This document shows, piece by piece, positions 46,101 to 58,264 of a stretch of 64,000 nt of DNA (the first letter of the stretch is position 1; each line of letters starts with the position of its first letter). Where the stretch lies: NCBI GenBank assembly GCA_023653785.1, contig JAMKCH010079332.1, positions 1 to 64,000 on the forward strand, in the 5' to 3' direction. The notes below the pieces were generated by a model. It saw nothing but the letters and a program-made list of their open reading frames with translations, was not told the DNA's origin and ran no database searches. The translations under genes were made by a program, and so were the position numbers. The DNA is from Ophioderma brevispina. Its lineage: Eukaryota > Echinodermata > Ophiuroidea > Amphilepidida > Ophiodermatidae.

Positions 46101-47317
46101 ACCACCTGTATAATCTCTAAATTTCTTAGACTCAATGGAGAAAAAAAAATCTGAAGTTAGATTAAAATTTTTAATCTATTGCATTACATATTCCAATGCG
46201 TTTTGATTCAATTTTTAATCCAAAACTGATGAAGCCCAATTAGACTAAATGTTAATGTAAGAAAATCGAAGATAGGCCCCGGGGTTTTTAATGATGAACT
46301 TATCGAAAAAATTTATTTTGTCATACAGCCTTTGTCAAAAAAAGTTTGTAAACTTGCAGATCCGGTGTCTATTGAATCCGTAATTAACCGTTTCTATTTT
46401 ATAAAATTTTTTTCTCTTTGTTTTTATTCATGATTGCGTGGTGCAATGATTAATTTAAAATAACGTTCGCAATCAATCACTAAGTTACTAATTCTATGAC
46501 GATGTGAAATTGGGAAAAGACATAATAGAAAATCGAGAGGCCTAATAAGTTCTTTATCATAGAAACATGCTTGCGACACAGCAGACTATTTGTGCATGGG
46601 TATTTTGATAATGGCGTGAATTGTCCTGTTAATATGTAACAGAGCGTGACAGAAATAATTACGGTGTACGAGTTATCTAGAAAGGCAGCAGCCCTGGATG
46701 GTATTTTACTACACAAATGAGAGAAACAAGGGCACGTAGGAATTTGTTTAAATTTACATGACAACCGTGTTGTTTTGGGTGCTAAATTTGCAGTGTAGAC
46801 GTTCATAAACGTGGGTTTTGTTTGAACTAAAAAGGAAAATGCAAAAAGTTATTTGATGGTTAGCAGAAAAAGTAATCGAAACTCGACGAAACTGCTTAAT
46901 AAAAGATTTTTGCATGAAAAATTTTAACAACCTTTAGTAACCAAACTTTGGGAAAAATTCTACTTATGTTGATAGAGTAGCACATTCCTACAATTATGCA
47001 AAAAACGCATGTCCGTAGGCTTTCCCGCATTTACTGTAACAGAGGAAAATGTCCAACTACCTCTGGAACACCTTTTATTCAAATTGCATGCAAATTAGTA
47101 AAAACAAATCATGTTTCTACATATGCAAATTATTGCAGATTTTACAGGTGTATGCGCTAGGATGTGTTTATTAATTTCTCAAAAATTTTTGATTTGTTGT
47201 GGGACCATGACGTTTTGTTGTGATTTTCAACACTTCGTCACGCGTGCCTACACGTTTGCGCGACTAGCTACTTGTTAGTATATGCTGTGGTATATCCATA
47301 ACATCATTAAACTGCAA
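43161..47317. other. No recognisable gene
   Basis: Long AT-rich stretch with many A and T runs (for example about 44278-44300) and short frames only. No repeat matched elsewhere in the window. Confidence 0.45.
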
Positions 47318-47762
47318 TTAAATGCACTTAAGAAAAACAATACGGAGCGACTCCAAGCCTGCTTTAGGGGAAGAGAAAATAACGCTACACACGGTGATCG
47401 TCAGATTTGCCTTAGGGACGTTAAGAATAAAATGCTGGCATCTAACTAAATTGCCTTTCGTTGTCCCCGAATCGTCTGGAATAAAAGACGGTGGAGTAAT
47501 TGGAGTAAGTGGGGTCTGGCGGGGCCCATTTTTGGTTACAGTCCAACTTCTACGGTTTGCAAACTCGACAGTTACCAACTTTGAGGTCATCCAACTCGAC
47601 GCAATACCCCAAACTTCCAGCAAGCGAATTGACCAATCACAGGAAGACCATGAATACGTATATCTTATATGGTACGTCACAAATCGCATCAACTTGGCAC
47701 TTAGGTCTGTTAGGGCTTGGGCTCTGCGTTGGTGGTCAATTGGGGGAGGGGGGGGGGGCTGA
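47318..47762. other. Unassigned segment open on both strands
   Basis: Open for 146 codons on the plus strand (47322-47762) and 124 on the minus (47692-47318), standing out from AT-rich surroundings. Neither translation shows a motif I recognise. It could be an exon or an old repeat. The plus frame ends in a glycine run from a G tract at about 47745. Confidence 0.3.
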
Positions 47763-47939
47763 ATTGGACCCTAACTTAAAAAAAAAACATTTCCCATATG
47801 AGGATTTAATCAAACTTATATCACATATCAAGAGCTACTCTAAAACCAGTAACAACAGAACAAAGAAGAAATTGAAAAATAGTATTCGACCTTGAATTGA
47901 AATTGGGTAAACATTGATTTCATGATGCCAATTTGGACA

Positions 47940-50690
47940 CATGGGTACACTTAAGATTGTTAACTAGTCTTCTTCTTATCGTGTCCAAAACACTGTGGTT
48001 CTCAAATATGATCCAGCGAAAAGAGAATGGGGTACAACGTTGGCTGCTCACTGCATTCCGCGCAAGTCCTTGTTTTGTGCATTGTTGCTCCAGCGTGGGC
48101 AGACCAAGAACGTTCCATTGTTGAGGTTCCACAACCATCAGGTAGTTGTCCTCCCTGATTGCTCACCATGTTCAATATCCTAGATGTGTCTTGACAGATG
48201 GCAAGGCTTTCTTTCCAAAAGCGACGATTCTATGAGCTCCTTAGAGACTGTTTCAAGAAGGTGGACTTTGCTTGAAGAAGCTCTCGCTGGATTTAAGGCG
48301 GTTGGCAGCAGGTTTCTGTCAGACATATGGTGGGCTCACATTAAATGCTTGGCAGCCGCTACGCTATGCCGGATGATGGTTGGAGCAATTTGCTAGGATG
48401 TACAAGTTTTCGTTGGTGTTGGACGGCGGCATTCGTAATAAGCCGGCAGGAGGGCCATTTAACGCTGAATGAATGAAGTTCTTGGTATGGGTTGATCTTT
48501 CCATACAGGGCAGATACTCTGCACCTATGAGTAGCACAGGGCAAGTGGCCGTAGATCTTAGGGTATGTGGGAGAGCGAGCACCCCATCTGATGCCAGTGA
48601 GTTTGTTCAAGATGTTAGTTGCGTGAACATACTGTACTTTTCGTATTCTAGATGTGGTCTTATAGAGAGTGCGGTCCAAAGGTAACTCTAGGTAGACAGG
48701 GTTATCACAAAGTGTGGTCCAAGGGTGTTCCAGATCAGGTTAATTTAAGTTGACGTTTGGGTTCACGGTTGCGTAGATGTAACGCACACACACCTGTGTC
48801 TTTGATGAATTTGCACGTAGGTGGTTTTCCTCATAGATAAGGAGTGAGTTCATCCAAATTTTTGTAGAGTCTCTCTTCAACCAACATGTGAATAGGCATC
48901 TTGTGCGGCTAATTCCAAGATCGCGCATAAAATAAAACGACAGGTTCCTGCACTGATAGGTTGGTCGTTGGTATAGATATGAACAGAAGAGGTACAAGCA
49001 CACTCCCTTGTGGTAGACCATTCTTGAGCTTACAACATCGGCTGTTCTCGCTCCTAGCTGAACAAGAAAATCCTGTTTGCCAGCAATCCTCGAATAAGCT
49101 CAGTCAAGCGGATGCCCTTGTAATTTACAGAATCTTATGGAGTAGGCGTCTGTGATTCACAGTGCGTCGCTGCTGAATAGGTCCGACGAACACAGTCCGG
49201 GTTACCATAACCTTTCGAAACCATCCTCAATATGTTGAGTTGAGGGTGCTTGTTGGTGATTGCATGGCCGGGAAACTGCTTTATGGTTATGAGGTGTTGC
49301 ATTCACAGTGCAATACGATTGAGCAGGAGACGTTCAAAGAGGAGATTGTAGGATTGCTTTTAGCTGCTCAGTGGAGATGTTGTCAAGGCCTACTGATTTT
49401 TCCTGGTTGAAGTTTTAGTTTCAATACCGGATTCCATCGTCATGTTGGAAGGGGCGAGTGTGAACCGGTCGCACTAAGATCTGATGTCTAATTTGATTTT
49501 TCTTAGGCTTCTTGCTGCAATTGCCATTTAAAAGCAGTTGGTGGGCAAATTGTTTGGGTGTGACATTTGGCTCTGCTGTGGAGGTTCTATTGTAGCTTCC
49601 CCTCGGAGCTTTCGGATGGTAATCGTGCTTTCTTGCTGTTATGGTCATATCGGGGATTCAATTAAAGTATGCCGACAGTTTGACTTTTCCTGGAGATCCT
49701 CACAGAATCTTCCTCACCTTTAGCAGTTGTTTCAGCCGAAAAGGGATCAGCTTCAAACATGGTGATATACTCTGGATATTCTCTAGTACATTCCTTGGAA
49801 AGGCCTGGTATATATCCCTTCCTATAGCCTCTGGATATGAATCTCCGGGCAGTCTTGTTCACTAGTTGGGCAAATTTATCATAGTTATGGGGTTTTGGAG
49901 CTATCACCTTCACGTTCTGATCCAGGTCATCAGTGAATCATTGCCAGTCTGCTTTCCTGTAGTTAAAGCGACGCTTAAAGGGCACTTTGTTTGGTCTTAC
50001 TGCAGCGTTGACTTGAATACCGATTGGTCGATGTTTTGTTAGTGGTACAGGATCCAGAACAATCTTGTTACACAGGTTAGAGATGTTTTTACTAACAATA
50101 GCTAGATCAGTGTTGTAACCTCTCTTCCAACGGGCGCTATGAAATGATGGCGGCAGCTTAGAGTCGTGAAGGAGACGTAGATGTTGACTGTCTATCCATT
50201 CTTCGACAGCTTGTCCGTCTTTGTTAGTTTCATTGTAGCCCCATTGGGTACTATGGCTGTTGAAATCGCCAATGACGAAGTGAGGTTTGGTGGAATTCCC
50301 AAGGCTGAGTTGAAGGTGCTTGAAGTCTACTGATGGAGGTTTGTAGGCGGATGTAACTATGACAGAGCTAAGCTCAATGGTGAGGACTTCGATGTTGTTG
50401 TCATCAGACATTGAGGTTGCTTCTACTGCGGTGCCTGTTCTCACATATATAGCACTTCCATATTGTCGATGTGGTTTCTCGATGGCAAGGACCATTCCTG
50501 GTATGGTTGGGCGGTGGTTATCGATTCCACTGTGGGTTTCCTGCAGACATAGGACATCGCATTTAAGATTGTTACACAAATCAGCAATGTTAATTTTTGC
50601 ATTGGAAAAAAACCCTCCACATTCAATGACGCTATAGTCAAGGCAGACCCTAGAAAAGGCCTGCGTTGAGATCTAGTCATGATATGGGGA
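47940..50690 (-). mobile_element. Jockey-type LINE, copy B
   Basis: Minus-strand non-LTR retrotransposon, the fuller of two copies in the window. From its 5' side (high coordinates): an apurinic-type endonuclease (50665-49940), a linker with FISRGYRKGYIPGLSKE and MFEADPFSAET (49840-49740) and TPKQFAHQLLLNG (about 49560), reverse-transcriptase remnants including EENHLRANSSKTQVC (about 48830), thumb ILNKLTGIRWGAR (48618-48580) and a Cys/His-rich C-terminal region partly preserved near 48060-48140. Several frameshifts. Compared with copy A it lacks the MITE and SINE insertions and keeps 730 bp that copy A lost. No clear 3' tail. Confidence 0.8.
49938..50665 (-). pseudogene. LINE endonuclease domain (AP-type)
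   Basis: Longest recognisable open stretch in the window: 213 codons from 50579 to 49938, preceded by a frameshifted start (IASLNVEG, about 50645-50620). It encodes the endonuclease that nicks target DNA to prime reverse transcription. Landmarks: CLQETHSG with the catalytic Glu (about 50544-50520), GMVLAIEKPHRQYGSAIYVR, VIVTSAYKPPS, VIGDFNSHSTQWGY with Asp and Asn of the active site (about 50287-50246), FHSARWKRGYNTDLAIVS, and TKHRPIGI, which corresponds to the SDHxPI box (Ser-Asp changed to Thr-Lys, so the catalytic Asp next to the His is missing). The stop falls after KADWQ, before the linker. Confidence 0.85.
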
Positions 50691-51199
50691 TACTTACGAA
50701 ATGATGTTAAAGGAAAACAGTGTTTGGTGTTGTAGAGATTAGTTCACTGCTTGGCAGTTACTAACAGGGGAGACCACAAGACGGTTCTCTACTTCTCCAT
50801 CAAACTACTCCCCCAAACTAGTGTTAACTAGTAGTAGAAAACGATCACGAAAGAAGTATTTTGGACATTGGCTATACTGTCTCCCTAAACAGGAGTACAG
50901 TATTCAAAGATAATATTATTTGGAATCAACCCGTCCAAGTCATGGACCGGTGCGAAATATCGCGCTTCAAAATCTGGGACATTTGCTGGAAAAGGATTTT
51001 TGATATCTAATTCTTTTTATACACACCGATAAAAAGTCCATTATCAGATAGAAAATTCTGTTTTGCCTTAATACCCAGATTTCAATGCAACCACTTGAAG
51101 GTTATGTTATAGCACATTCATGCTAGTAACAAAGATATACATGGATTTTAATGTTTTTCATCTGGGATTTATGACATGAGACACATACTCTTGCGTGAT

Positions 51200-51545
51200 G
51201 TTCATTATTCCGAAGGTTCGTAATTCTGAAGGTTCGTTTATCCGAAGGTTCGCTAATCCGAACACGAGAATTTCCTATTCCCTTTCGTAGACGTTATTCC
51301 GAAGGTTCGTCAATCCGGGTTAATCTGAACAGTTGCTTCTTTATTCCGAAGGTTTGTCATTCCGAAAGTTTGTTGATCCGAAAATGAAATAAATTTCGTG
51401 AAACCGAAATGAAACGAGTCTTATTTGCTTCTCGGACCAACGAACCTTTTTTCTTTTTCTGATAAACGAACGTTGGGATTAACGCACCTTCGGATTGATA
51501 AGCCTTCGAAAAAATGAACCTTTGGATAAACGAACCTTCAGATAA
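51200..51545. repeat. Degenerate minisatellite ATTCCGAAGGTTCGT
   Basis: About eight units of a 15-bp motif (AT(T/C)CCGAAGGTTCGT and variants) at 51208-51385, some interrupted. They are followed by inverted counterparts such as ACGAACCTTCAGAT up to about 51545. The array therefore contains the motif in both orientations. Confidence 0.8.
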
Positions 51546-52017
51546 ATGCGTGGAACCCACGCCATTGTGGGAATATATGTCACAAATCAAAACAAATGAG
51601 TATATGGAGATTATAGCAGCTATTATCCATTTAAAATTAAACATGATGATCATCATTCACTGTTAGACATTAATAGACATTAGAGGTTTAGGTACAGCAA
51701 TAAACATGTATATGTTTATAGTAATTAGGTTAATTAGCTTATTAGCTGAATACAGACGCATTTCAACGCCTACATCTGTTTCTTTAAAAAGTAAGTTTAA
51801 TCTATTATATATACAAAGCTCAATCAATCTGGAACCGCGCAATTTTTAGTTTTTACACGTCTTAGGTCTTATTTTTACATGTCTCAAAGAGAGACAGCGT
51901 ACAGGAAGGATACACAACGGAAACTTGTCGATGTGTTTATAATAACTACATAGCCAAAATAAATAGTCCGTTTAGAGATTTGTTGCCTCGGTAGGAATGT
52001 CAATAACATTTTAATTA

Positions 52018-52229
52018 CCCAGTGGGCAATCGACGCTGGAACGTCGAAAAGACGTCGAGAGTTTTAGAAATGTACATACTATTTATGTCGAAAATGCAAA
52101 TCGATTTGACGTCGTTCTTAAAACGTCGATTCAATTTGCATTTTCGACGTAAATTTATAAAAACCGTCGACCTGTTTTCGACGTGCCAACATCGTTTCGA
52201 CGTCGCTCTAAACGACTATGCCCGCTGGG
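52018..52229. mobile_element. 212-bp MITE, copy 1
   Basis: Ends CCCAGTGGGCA and TGCCCGCTGGG, with TA on both sides (52016 and 52230). The interior is a second inverted repeat: GTCGAAAATGCAAATCGATT faces AATTTGCATTTTCGACGT, rich in ACGTC. The 114-codon frame across it (52022-52366) is repeat-derived. Confidence 0.9.
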
Positions 52230-52231
52230 TA

Positions 52232-52443
52232 CCCAGTGGGCAATCGACGCTGGAAAGTCGAAAAGACGTCGAGAGTTTTATAAATTTACACACTATTTAT
52301 GTCGAAAATGCAAATCGATTTGACGTCGTTCTTAAAACGTCGATTCAATTTGCATTTTTGACATAAATTTATAAAAACCGTCGACCTGTTTTCGAAGTGC
52401 CAACGTCGTTTCGACGTCGCTCTAAACGACTATGCCCGCTGGG
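52232..52443. mobile_element. 212-bp MITE, copy 2
   Basis: Same length and nearly the same sequence as copy 1, same orientation. It shares the TA at 52230-52231 with copy 1 and is followed by another TA (52444). Confidence 0.9.
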
Positions 52444-52445
52444 TA

Positions 52446-53724
52446 ATATCGTGTGAAGTTACGGATGTTTGAATTATCTAGGTTTCATCTGTACGACCTG
52501 TTGACTAATCTAGTCCTGCAGTATGAAATTACTAATTGTCAAAATCTTCAATGAAAAAGAGAAATAAACACGAAACTAATTAATATACCAAAAATATAAA
52601 TAAATTCGAAACATATACAACAGGGATTGCATGAATCTAAATAGAAGTTGACAGAGAGATTAGCCATGTCGCATCTGAGCACTTACAGAACTTCAACCTC
52701 TATATTATGTGGAACTTTGAATATTAATACTTTAGGTCGACATCTGCAGACGAATAGAGTGATCAGGAACAGAATTATTATGACTAAAATAAACGCGCTT
52801 GAAAGTTTTACATGTGTATACAGGAAGTACTTTAACAGTCCAAGGCTTTATTTTTAAAAAACCCCCCAAAAAACGTTGTTCATAGTGTAGATGCTTGAGA
52901 TTTACTTAAAGGAAGTCGCCTCCAAGCGAATCAGGAATCAGGGTATGTTAAGTAAAAAAAAGTAATACTTAGGGACTATGCCAAAGGAGTATTTAGCACA
53001 CAATGACCAACTGTCGTATGTTATTTTAAAGGATAGTTGCAAATGTTTTATGAATAAGGTATTACAATTATGTAATGGATATACAAAATTCACATGTCGA
53101 AATGTAAATTGTCTTTGCTGATTGACATTGTAATAGAATGTGGAGTCCAAACGCGCTTATTTTTATTGTAAAGACCTGTCAAGCTCTCCTAACAATCCCA
53201 GTGAAAAATATTATTACAGGATTCACGATGATTAATTTCATACATCGGCCCATACATTCAACATGAAATACAAAATATTGGTCAGAGTTGCGTTAATAGG
53301 AGGCGGTACGCTTATAATAATACAACTCTTAGAGATGATGAAGGAAACTAGTAGAGGAATGGAATATGGGCTTATGAGAATTAACAAAATAATATATCTG
53401 ATAAGGTATGATTAGGTTACAGTAGCATTATTCCAAATAACCAATTATAACATTAAAGCAAATACAATTAAAGGTAAAGCTTAACAGAAACGAATAAAGG
53501 ACTTAATGAAAATAGGGGGCGCGATAGGTATGGGGTAAACTCAAAAGAGTTTTTTGTGGTTCCACCCTACTATACGAAATAAACTAAACTTAAGAAATGA
53601 GGAAATGGATACAACAAAGACCAAAACGAGACAGAGGACGAATCTTGCAAAAATCGCACTCATGACGGAGAATATGATTTAGAAGAAGTTGGGGTTCTTT
53701 ATTTAGGGCCCATCAACAGTAAAG
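52446..53724. other. No recognisable gene
   Basis: AT-rich, short frames only. It precedes the triplicated repeat. Confidence 0.45.
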
Positions 53725-53919
53725 AAGGTATGTAATCTTACATAGACTTCCAATGTAAAATGGTGTTACAGCTGAACGAACATAACTCCTCAATGCATCC
53801 TTTGAATTGTACCAAAATTTGCATAGATTATCTTGAGTATACATCAACCAACAGAGCCATTTTTTATATCGTTTATACTTTTTAAGTTATAGCCTACTGT
53901 TTTCTGATTGGCTGCGGCC

Positions 53920-53933
53920 GTTGCCATGGCAAC
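53920..53933. promoter_or_regulatory. RFX X-box-like palindrome in repeat (first of three)
   Basis: GTTGCCATGGCAAC, repeated at 54341-54354 and 55084-55097 in the tandem copies and also present at 21383. Each repeat copy is preceded by TGATTGGC (an inverted CCAAT box). Matches the RFX consensus; function inferred only from the motif. Confidence 0.4.
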
Positions 53934-54554
53934 CGGATAATTACAAACGGCTCTATTTGTCAATGTGAAATTTATTGGAGTAGCAGCTGATGAAGTTTCA
54001 TGAAAATCCACCAAAGCATGTTGGCCATGGGATCAAAGGAAAAATTGTTCCTTTTGATTACATACTTCGCAGAAGTAAACCATTTGTCTACTATAAATAA
54101 ATATATGTAAAGAATGTATGTAATCTTACATAGACTTCCAATGTAAAATGGTGTTACAGCTGAACGAACATAACTCCTCAATATATCCTTTGATTTGTAC
54201 CAAAATTTGCATAGATTATCTTGAGTATACATTCTATCAACCAACAGAGCCATTTGTTTATATCTTTTATACTTTTTAAGTTTTTTATATCTTTTATACT
54301 TTTTAAGTTATAGCCTACTGTTTTCTGATTGGCTGCGGCCGTTGCCATGGCAACCGGATAATTACAAACGGCTCTATTTCTCAATGCGAAATTTATTGGA
54401 GTAGCAGCTGATGAAGTTTCATGAAAATCCACCAAAGCATGTTGGAAAGGGATCAAAGGAAAATTGTTCATTTTGATTACATACTTCGCAGAAGTAAACC
54501 ATTTTTCTACTATAAATAAATATTATAATTACCATTTATTGGGTATGGCAATTG

Positions 54555-57000
54555 TAAAGGTTACACATTTTCATGAAAATGAATAAAATGCCATCTCAAT
54601 TTCTTTTCTGAATATCAGTGATCAAGGGACATACACTATGCTACATTGACTCGAGCAAATTGAATAGATGTCAGGCGTTTTATACTCGTTATCCCCGCCC
54701 AGTTTAGGGTAGACGTTTCACATAGAAGTCTCAAGTACGCAAATGAGGTATTGGCATTGATTCCGTCATGCTCTGTATGATGTTGTTCAGAAGCGCAGGA
54801 TGGAATCAATGGCAATACCTCTTTTGTATACTTGGGACTTTTATATGAAACGTCTACCCAGTTTGGATAAAAAAAAAAAAAAAAAAAAATGGTGTTACAG
54901 CTGAACGAACATAACTCCTCAATATATCCTTTGATTTGTACCAAAATTTGCATAGATTATCTTGAGTATACATTCTATCAACCAACAGAGCCATTTGTTT
55001 ATATCTTTTATACTGTTTAAGTTTTTTTTATATCTTTTATACTTTTTAAGTTATAGCCTACTGTTTTCTGATTGGCTGCGGCCGTTGCCATGGCAACCGG
55101 ATAATTACAAACGGCTCTATTTGTCAATGCGAATTTTTTGGAGTAGCAGCTGATGAAGTTTCATGAAAATCCACCAAAGCATGTTGGAAATGGGATCAAA
55201 GGAAAATTGTTCATTTTGATTACATACTTCGCAGAAGTAAACCATTTTTCTACTATAAATAAATATTATAATTACCATTTATTGGGTATGGCAATTGTAA
55301 AGGTTGCACATTTTCATGAAAATGAATAAAATGCCATCCCAATTTCTTTTCTGAATATCAGTGATCAAGGGACATACACTATGCTACATTGACTCGAGCA
55401 AATTGAATAGAGGTATTGGCATTGATTCCGTCGTGCTCTGTATGATGTTGTTCAGAAGCGCAGGATGGAATCAATGGCAATACCTCTTTTGTATACTTGG
55501 GACTTTTATATGAAACGTCTACCCAGTTTGGATTGAGCTGGCCTCGTTCGCGATTAAAATAAACTTTGAGGCTCTACTGTGAGTTCAATAATTTTCTGAT
55601 GTAGATTCACATTTAAAAAAAAAAAGAAAAACTAATGGGAAACAAAGCTCATGGTAAATATGTGCTGGTAAAGCTGTGACTTACCATCTTTGTGCAGAAC
55701 CAAGATCCATAACTTATGCTGGAACCTCATTTCTTATTAAATTACCACATTATTAGAAAAACAAAAAGAAAGGGGTCTAGCGACCTATGGCTAACAACAC
55801 TGTAAATAGAATGGGTTTACGCGGCACGGTACTGTAAGTTTTTTTACAAAAGGGTTTGTTTCTGCAACAAAGATGTTAGGTACAAAGTCTGCAAAACAAC
55901 TTTCTTTCATTTATTTTTTGTCTCATGTGTCTTTCGGTAAAAATGATGAAATAACGTCAAAGATAATTGGAAACGCCCATTAATTAAGAGCTAGGTTATT
56001 CGTGAAAGAGGAGACAATATCTTTTGCTTTGCGTCAAGACAAAAATAGCTCAATCTGAATCGGGTGATGAGCACCTGAAATCCTTTTCCACCGGATGGGT
56101 AATAACAATGGGTCTTCACTTCCAGACTAAAAGTAATTTAGTAATTTGAAGTGCTTTATCCTCTGCATACCGAGCGGATTTAATGAGTCAACAGCTGCGA
56201 TATTTGTCGAGTCAATGCAGCATGATATGATTATGGTCACTGATATGTAGAACAGCAGACAGCCGGTTCACGCTGGCATCCCCCTTTATTGTCTTTTTCA
56301 CATGAAAACAATGGTGCCAGCGCTGACCTCTCAGTTGGTAGAAAACGTTCGAAACAACTTCGTTTTTGGGGCTCGGAAAAAGTTGTTTCATTTTAAAATA
56401 TTACAGAAATGTTGCTAAACGTCTACTTCATGACTCAGATTGTATAATTATAATATAATGATATTTGGGGTTGAAAAGGGGAAAAAATAGTGTTTAAATA
56501 ATGCGTGGTCTTGACAAAGTCAGGAGCCCCACATCATTGTAACGTGACCAAATCATAAAGGGACATTATCTGTAAAAAAGTCTGTGCACGTGAGTGTATC
56601 TGTTTTGAGAAAGCGAAGACCACGGTTAGTTCATAGATGCCAGTTTGAACATGAATTCCCCTATCTTTAACATGTCGAAAAACATCACTGATTTGACACT
56701 ACCGACCTGTGTGGGGAATCAAAACAAGAGCAAGGACGGTGTCTTTGTGTTTGCAAATCCCATGCTCGGATTCGTCCAACAATTTCTCGGTTATTCAAAC
56801 TTGTGTCACTGTGACCTCAGGATGACTGGGAAAAAGAGAAATTGTGATGACATTTTATTCATTTTTCATCAAATTGTGCAACTTTGGACTCGAATTACCC
56901 CAGAGTATTGAAAGGTATATAATTAGGAAAGGAAACTACAGAAATTATGCAACTGAGGGAGGACAAACCACTTCTGTTGCTTTCGACTCCATGTACTATC
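54555..57000 (+). repeat. Dispersed repeat R14, interrupted copy
   Basis: Collinear with 14735-15780. Interrupted by the hAT-like MITE, by the tandem duplication that copied part of it, and by an unrelated segment at about 56250-56815 that is missing from the other copy. Confidence 0.75.
54708..54858. mobile_element. hAT-like MITE, 151 bp, with 8-bp target duplication
   Basis: Nearly perfect inverted repeats of about 60 bp (GGTAGACGTTTCA... and ...TGAAACGTCTACC) around a short loop. CAGTTTAG (54700-54707) and CAGTTTGG (54859-54866) flank it. The paralogous repeat at 14958 has a single CAGTTTAG and no insert, confirming an 8-bp duplication, the length used by hAT transposons. A second copy, missing most of its left arm, ends at 55523 inside the tandem duplication. 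Confidence 0.9.
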
Positions 57001-57300
57001 ACCATGCCACGTAGGAGGAACACACCCTGCTCTTATTTAGGGCAGGCACCAAGGAAAGGAAAGACATTGTAGTTTGTATTAGGGATTTCAGAGGGTCTCC
57101 CTTTTTGAATATGGGAATGGCTTGGGCCCATTTGAGATTATTGGATACAAACATGTGGTTCAGTGGATGGTAAGATGTACCACAAGAGGATTTATGACGT
57201 GGTTGAACCGTTTTGCTCGCAATTACCGGTATCAATGTTATCTGTACTTTTAGCAGATTTTAGTAAGTGAGGAAGCTGGGAATTCCATATATGATGATTG
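56985..57300 (-). pseudogene. LINE reverse transcriptase fragment
   Basis: The minus strand reads FVSNNLKWAQAIPIFKKGDP (about 57147-57088), the finger-region block (LKxAKVxPIFKKGD) seen in jockey/CR1-type reverse transcriptases. A degenerate SFLSLVPAL follows where NYRPISLLP is expected. Upstream sequence is unrecognisable. A short relic; the clade is unresolved. Confidence 0.6.
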
Positions 57301-58264
57301 GATGAAAGAAATTTGAATAGTGAGATGAGCATTGAACGGAGTGTTAAGAGATGCCAATAATTTTATAGCTGAGTTTACCAAGATACGTACCATCCTATTC
57401 CCCCCCCCTAGCCCTGCAGTGCAGAGGCTTCGCGGGCCGTCCGCGAAAGTCCGCCTGAGTTTCGTCGATTAAATGTGAATATCTGTGGAAGTTTCCTCGG
57501 AATATTAGTTTCTAAAAATCATGTTTGGGTCTCTCAAATGTTCGTGTTGTATGAGTCAGTTGGCTATGATGGGCGAGAGTTTGATTTTGTATTGTTATTT
57601 AACATGGATGTACCACGGAATAATTTTTTTTTCAAAGGTAGGCCGGGGGGGGGGGGGGTATCCCCGTGCCAAATTGTTTTCATTTGGTTCACAGCATCTT
57701 TACATTTCTTATTTTGCTAATACACCTTCAAAATTTGTTTACTATTTCAAATAAGTTTTGCCAATCAGCTATATATATTTTGCTCTTAGTAAGAAAAGAG
57801 GGTGTATGGTGTGATGCGCGCTGCGAAACAATGAGTGATACTTACAGTATATTGACATCTAATTCCCTGGAGTAAATAGATCGGGAAGTTATCATCAGTA
57901 TCTGTACTAGAGAAGTATGATCCACAATACATGACATTATCATTTCTTTGAAGTACACTTCGTGAAGTCTTCCAAAAAGGCGAGGTTCATTGCAAGCACA
58001 ACCGGATGTTACGAGTACAGCGAATGGCGCATAAGGGATATTAACGAAACGTTTTGAACCAAGTAGGAAAAATGACGAGTGGTATAATCTCACTCAAGCA
58101 AGAAATGGATACTTCGTGAATACGGATGCAACAAATTGCAATTAAACCGTAGCTAATAAAGGCGGGGTGGTTGTTGTTTTTTTTTTTTTTTTTTTTTTTT
58201 TTCATAAATCAACTATCATGATATGGGAGTACAAAAACTTGCAACAATTTAAGGACCAATTTCA
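57301..58264. other. No recognisable gene
   Basis: Contains G run 57644-57658 and overlapping short plus frames (81 and 77 codons) with no recognised motif. A poly(T) tract lies at about 58172-58202. Confidence 0.4.

Larger units (their letters stand above)
53725..55531 (+). repeat. Three tandem copies of a 400-750-bp unit
   Basis: Copies start at about 53728, 54114 and 54887 and share AATGGTGTTACAGCTGAACG, CATAACTCCTCAAT, GCATAGATTATCTTGAGTAT, TGCGGCC with GTTGCCATGGCAACCGGATA, GAGTAGCAGCTGATGAAG and AGAAGTAAACCATTT. Copies 2 and 3 extend further through the R14-type sequence and the MITE. Copy 3 starts within AAAATGGTGTTAC after a run of about 20 A at 54870. Confidence 0.9.

Noticed and set aside
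52022..52366. 114-codon plus frame
   Set aside because: Repeat-derived: it spans the two tandem MITEs and repeats its own residues.
53988..54010. CTGATGA...GAAA as a hammerhead (also near 54407 and 55150)
   Set aside because: Only eight bases separate the two boxes and they cannot form stem II.
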